Both the position numbers and the translations under genes were made by a program. A stretch of DNA of 64,000 nucleotides from Sordaria brevicollis (Eukaryota > Ascomycota > Sordariomycetes > Sordariales > Sordariaceae): positions 744,001 through 808,000 of the forward strand of contig JAUTDP010000002.1 in the NCBI GenBank assembly GCA_033439795.1, in the 5' to 3' direction. Numbering within the stretch: position 1 is the first letter of the stretch; every line of letters begins with the position of its first letter. Shown piece by piece: positions 60,371 to 64,000 of this stretch. Under the pieces are notes generated by a model. It made no database searches. It had not been told where the DNA came from and worked only from the letters and a program-made list of their open reading frames with translations.

Positions 60371-60870
60371 TGGTGGACAACACATTCTTAAGTCATAAAC
60401 AATGGAAACGTAACTGAACATTGCCTAACCTGCCAACAAAACGCAGTTCCTTTTCGCAACATCACATAGGCAATATTATGGTGCCGCTCAATTGCTGTCG
60501 TGGTAATAACCGTAAATATATATCCAAAAACTTCAAAGTACAACATTCATACTCACATACTCAACCAACCTCACACCCTCGGGTACCGTTCTAAAGTATA
60601 GACAACGTATCCCTTCTATCCTACATACATAACTAGATTCCTATCTAGACATAATCAACCCTTAATTGTTCTTATTGACTAATGACATGGGATCATGTAA
60701 GGTGCGGCTACCCATATATCCGCCCGTCCAATTTCTAGGACTCAAACTCTCAACTACATCTCCGCCTCTCAACGACCTCAGCCGTCAATACCTCTTCTAC
60801 AGTTCTACTCCTCATCGGCCGAGGCATCATCCTTCTCCTCTTCATCACCAGCAGTCAACTCCCCCAACTC
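60371..60870. other. Intergenic, nothing recognised
   Basis: 3' side of the Tyr-repeat gene. CT-rich near 60760-60860. Confidence 0.45.
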
Positions 60871-61763
60871 CTAATCACAGTACTCCTTTTCATCAATAGC
60901 CTCCTTATCCTCCCACTCATCCCCACCACCCCAATCCTCACCATCCCCATACCCCACCCGCTGCCCCTTCGCAAAATAATGATACTCATGTTGTTTCTCC
61001 TCATAATAGTACCGATACGCCTCCTTGTATCCCTCACGATACCCATCCTCATAGCCGCGATTGGCTCCATCGTGACAGCCGTCTGCGCCGCCTTCCCCCA
61101 TGGCATCTTTGAACGCGTCGTTGTAGGCAAGGTTATAAGCTTGGGAGTAGGCTTCGTCGTAGATCCGGTCGTATGTTCTGTGGTAGACTTGGTCGTAGAT
61201 CATTTGGAGCCAGGTGGGGTTGTAGCTGTCGGGGGTGCGGATTCTGTGGGCGAAGATGGGGCGGGAAGCTGGCTGGAAGGATTTGTGTGCCTTGGATTGG
61301 TTGGGTGCGTTGATCTGATCGGAGGTCAAGGTGGAGGGTGAGATGGGCAGAGGCGGGCGCTGTTCCCCGTCGATGCTGATGTTGCGGCGCTTGGGGGCAC
61401 GCTCCGCGATTTCCTCGTCCACTTCATCGTCGCTGTCGTCGTCACGCTTACGGCGCTGTCCGTGGATGGTCTTCGGCAGCTCATGACTCTTTTTCTTGTT
61501 GGTATCGGATTGGGCTTTCTTGGAAAGGCGCCATCTTTTGATCTGGGCTTCGCGCTCGCGCTCGAGTTCGTCCTCCAGTTCGTTGCGAACGAGGTTCCTG
61601 TTGAAGTTTTCCAAGGCTGCGACAGGCTTTAGGTCGATTTGGGCAGCGTAGTGCTCCCAGGTACCATCTTGAGACGAATGTTAGCGCATCTCTTTAAGGC
61701 CGACGAGGGGAATTGGACACAGGCGCGGGAGGAGAGCGAGCAAGGAGTCGGCTTACCGGACAT
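60871..61763 (-). CDS. Tyr-tetrapeptide-repeat acidic protein, unknown function
   Basis: Exon 1 is only 7 nt (61763-61757, ATG TCC G). An 89-bp intron follows (GTAAGC, branch GCTAAC, acceptor CTCAAG). Exon 2 is 61667-60871, for 267 residues. The N-terminal third is a charged helix (E-L-E-D-E-L-E-R-E-R-E-A-Q) followed by a basic Lys/Arg cluster (Q-R-R-K-R) that could act as a nuclear localisation signal. At about residues 155-190 eight tandem tetrapeptides of the form Y-x-x-[A/V/I/T] follow each other, the last starting with Phe. A Gly-rich spacer is followed by Y-E-D-G, Y-R-E-G and Y-K-E-A. The end is acidic. I recognise no family. Phase-1 splicing and the divergent neighbour F are shared context only. 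Confidence 0.65.
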
Positions 61764-62513
61764 GGTGGGAGGAGTAGGCGGCGCCATAATAGCTCAGCTC
61801 GGTGTGGGAGATTCAGCGTTGAAAATCGACAATGGAATAAAAGGTCAGTTTTTGCGGCTGCAGCCAAGTTTGGACAAAACATGGGTTGGGTTGCGACGAT
61901 GTGGACGGAGTCGGGCAGGTTTAAGCGCGGGATAGTTAGTGGTGGATGGATCATGGCCGCTGCGGGAAAGTGAATGCGGCAAATGAGGCTTAGGTGCAGG
62001 GCGATGACAGCATAGGCCAGTAACTCAACGCGCTGTAAATTGCCTGTGTTACTGTTAGCACGCTATGTAAGTGATGCGACGAGCTGGTCAGGCGGCCCAC
62101 AAAGAGCACGGTGATTGGCGGCTTAAGCGATACCATTTTCTGCCCACATCTCCCGCCGAGAAAAGTCATTGACAAGTGTACCCAGAGCACAGACAGCTTG
62201 AGCTCTGCAATGGTGACTTGCACTCTGGACTGTTTTCCCACGGTGTTGGAGCTGTGGGATACCTAGAATCCGGGCTTGTGGTTACAGCGTTCTCGGTCGG
62301 CCATGTCTTCACCTTTCTCCTGTCGCCATTCACACGCCCTCTTTGACGCGTACTCTCCTCGCATGGACCCATTACCAACACACGATAAAAGCACCGGTTG
62401 TCATGAAGGAAAGTCTTCTGACACTCTTTTCTTTAGCAAGTGTGTGACTCCTGTCAACGACCAACACTATTCTACCAACAGAAAAAATATTGTCGCAAGG
62501 GCCGGCAACGAAA
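61764..62513. other. Shared divergent promoter region
   Basis: About 750 bp between two divergently transcribed genes. No further feature recognised. Confidence 0.4.
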
Positions 62514-63672
62514 ATGGAGGAAGAGAGTGAGGGGGATTTGACTCCTGCGCCTGCTGTAGTGACATGTGAGTAGTAAAAAAGAACCCACAGGCACCTTCAT
62601 CCTGATTCGGTGGCAATGTGCTAACCACGCCTCAGACATCTCCGTCCCAGACCCTCCGCACTTTTGCGGCGAGATAATCATCGAGAAGAACCGCGACAAA
62701 GCCGCCATAGTCGCATGCCGCGCACATCGCATGAAACCATCTTCGACAGATATCTCCCTCGCGTTCTTTGTCGATGGCTCGCGTCGCACCAGTTTTGCTG
62801 GAGCTTACGCGGTCGCCTTCAAGCGCTATGCGCCGGGTAACGACTATCACGGATGCAAGATCGTGGCTGCTTGGCCTGTTCATTATCAGTCTAGCAACGC
62901 CTGTGAGCTACTGGCTATCAAGCAAGCTCTCAAGGTGGCCACCCTTGAACTGGTCACGCTCCAAAAGCAGTTGCCGCCGGAGACTAAGCTGAACGTCAGA
63001 GTTCAGATCTTCAGCGATAGCATGTTTGGCTTGGAGCATCTGGCCGGATTGAGGGAGACCATGGTATGGGAGAGAAAACATGTTTTCTTGATCCATAAGT
63101 GGTCTGCCAAGCTCTGCGAGCGCTTTGCTTCCCCCAACTCGCTGCTCAATGTCAAGTTGCAGCTGATTTGGGTCCCTGGTCATGTCGAGGAGGTCAAATT
63201 GCACCACATGGCGGATGGAGCTGCTGGCATTGTCGCCGTCAGTACCAAGCCCCTTCTCGTCGTCGACGGCGAAGAGAAACCGTTCACACAACAGTGGGAA
63301 TTGTTGTATCAGACCCTCTCCTCCGGTCAGCCGGATTCCAGCAAGGATGCGCAGTCAGAGCACAAGGGTGAAGAGGATCACGGCGACCACAACAGCAGCG
63401 ACGAGTATGAGTTCGACGCCGATGACTACGGCAACAACGAAGAGTATCAGTTTCAACAGGACGGTGTCGACGAACAGTGGCAGCCGGATGCCTTCTACGG
63501 CAATCAGGAAGTTGTCATGAACGACTGGGCTCATCAGTACCGTGAAGTGCAGACGTGGCACTTCTGGCTCAAGGAGTTTACGCACTGCTTAGAGCAGTTG
63601 TACACCTTGATGACGTTTTTCTCTGCCCAGCTCCACGAAGTTGATGTCAACGATGACATGGGCGAAGTTTGA
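62514..63672 (+). CDS. RNase H-like domain protein F (catalytic residues intact)
   Basis: Exon 1 is 62514-62565 and exon 2 is 62636-63672, for 362 residues. The 70-bp intron is phase 1 (T|GTGAGT, branch GCTAAC, acceptor CCTCAG). An acidic 17-residue start is followed by F-C-G-E-I-I-I, the family F-x-G motif. The RNase H fold then reads FFVDGS (Asp 64), N-A-C-E-L-L-A-I-K-Q-A-L (Glu 108), Q-I-F-S-D-S (Asp 145) and WVPGHVEEVKLHHMAD (His 200, Asp 211). All catalytic positions are filled. The tail is Asp/Glu/His-rich and low in complexity, ending in a hydrophobic helix (L-E-Q-L-Y-T-L-M-T-F-F). Sequence wording is the most diverged among the four intact members. Confidence 0.78.
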
Positions 63673-63796
63673 GGCGCATACTCGAAGTTGTGTCCATGGC
63701 CCATGGGCGAATAGCTTGTTGGAACACCTAGCTAGGCTAAATATCTCGTTTATTTCTTCCCCTCTGCTGTTATTTCCATTCAGCAAGTACTGAAGC

Positions 63797-63984
63797 TCAT
63801 TTCTTCTCTTTTGCTTTGTTGCATTGAGTGCTGTTAGTACTAGCTCTTGCGATGTGAAGATAGACAAAACTGTCATTCACCGTGAAGATGGGATCGGGAT
63901 AGAAGGGGATACCCTGTTCGGCGAACTCCACCGCGGGACGGGAGTGCCCGAAGCCAAACCAGTGGGACATTTCCAGGATATGCC
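63797..63984 (-). CDS. Possible 3' exon of a gene running off the right edge
   Basis: Minus strand: an acceptor-like TTTCACAG at 63985-63992 opens a frame containing S-H-W-F-G-F-G-H-S-R-P-A-V-E-F-A. It reaches TGA at 63799-63797. The first two thirds look protein-like; the last residues (Ser, Thr, Asn, Lys) may instead be past a further splice. No family recognised. Confidence 0.3.
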
Positions 63985-64000
63985 CTGTGAAATGATATAA

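Overview
This 64 kb window comes from the nuclear genome of a filamentous ascomycete (Pezizomycotina, probably a sordariomycete). Genes carry short introns with GTRAGT-like donors, CTAAC-type branch sites and CAG/TAG acceptors. Two large blocks are almost devoid of CA and TG dinucleotides but keep CG and are full of TA, which is the mark of repeat-induced point mutation (RIP) with CpA to TpA specificity.

Layout. 1-7.7 kb is a RIP-destroyed block holding a Ty3/gypsy retrotransposon on the minus strand, interrupted by a less mutated island at 2.64-3.56 kb. 9.8-11.6 kb holds a monocarboxylate-type MFS transporter. 14.5-16.7 kb holds an RNase H-like gene. 18.3-28.5 kb is a second RNase H-like gene whose first exon is split by an 8.8 kb RIP-destroyed Mutator-like transposon, with a second 4.1 kb Mutator-like element nested inside. 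28.6-37 kb has no convincing gene but several small repeats. 37.4-44.2 kb is a conventional block: a cystathionine gamma-synthase-like enzyme, an SDR oxidoreductase, an intron-containing tRNA-Lys(CUU) and cytosolic phenylalanyl-tRNA synthetase alpha. 46.4-47.7 kb is a secreted Pro/Gly/Ala repeat protein with a frameshift. 49.6-63.7 kb holds four more RNase H-like genes, a phosphatidylserine-decarboxylase-family enzyme, a Tyr-repeat protein and a small coiled-coil ORF.

Three things stand out. First, six paralogous RNase H-fold genes share one architecture: a short first exon, a phase-1 intron, an F-x-G motif, an RNase H domain and a low-complexity tail. Four keep the catalytic acidic residues and two have lost them. 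One of the four is broken by the transposon, yet its reading frame closes exactly if the element and one copy of its 8-bp target duplication are removed. Second, a dispersed family of at least eight elements of about 230-310 nt has tRNA-type A and B boxes about 200 nt apart, pairing ends, a shared leader motif, usually a T-run terminator, and an internal hairpin whose stem differs between copies by compensatory changes. I read it as a Pol III-transcribed SINE or structured RNA family that I do not recognise. Third, several small inverted-repeat elements with clean target duplications have inserted into those copies, giving a readable order of events.

The housekeeping genes do not form one pathway. 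The RNase H-like genes, SINE-like elements and transposons look like a fast-changing accessory region. All gene models are splice-site and reading-frame inferences from the sequence alone.
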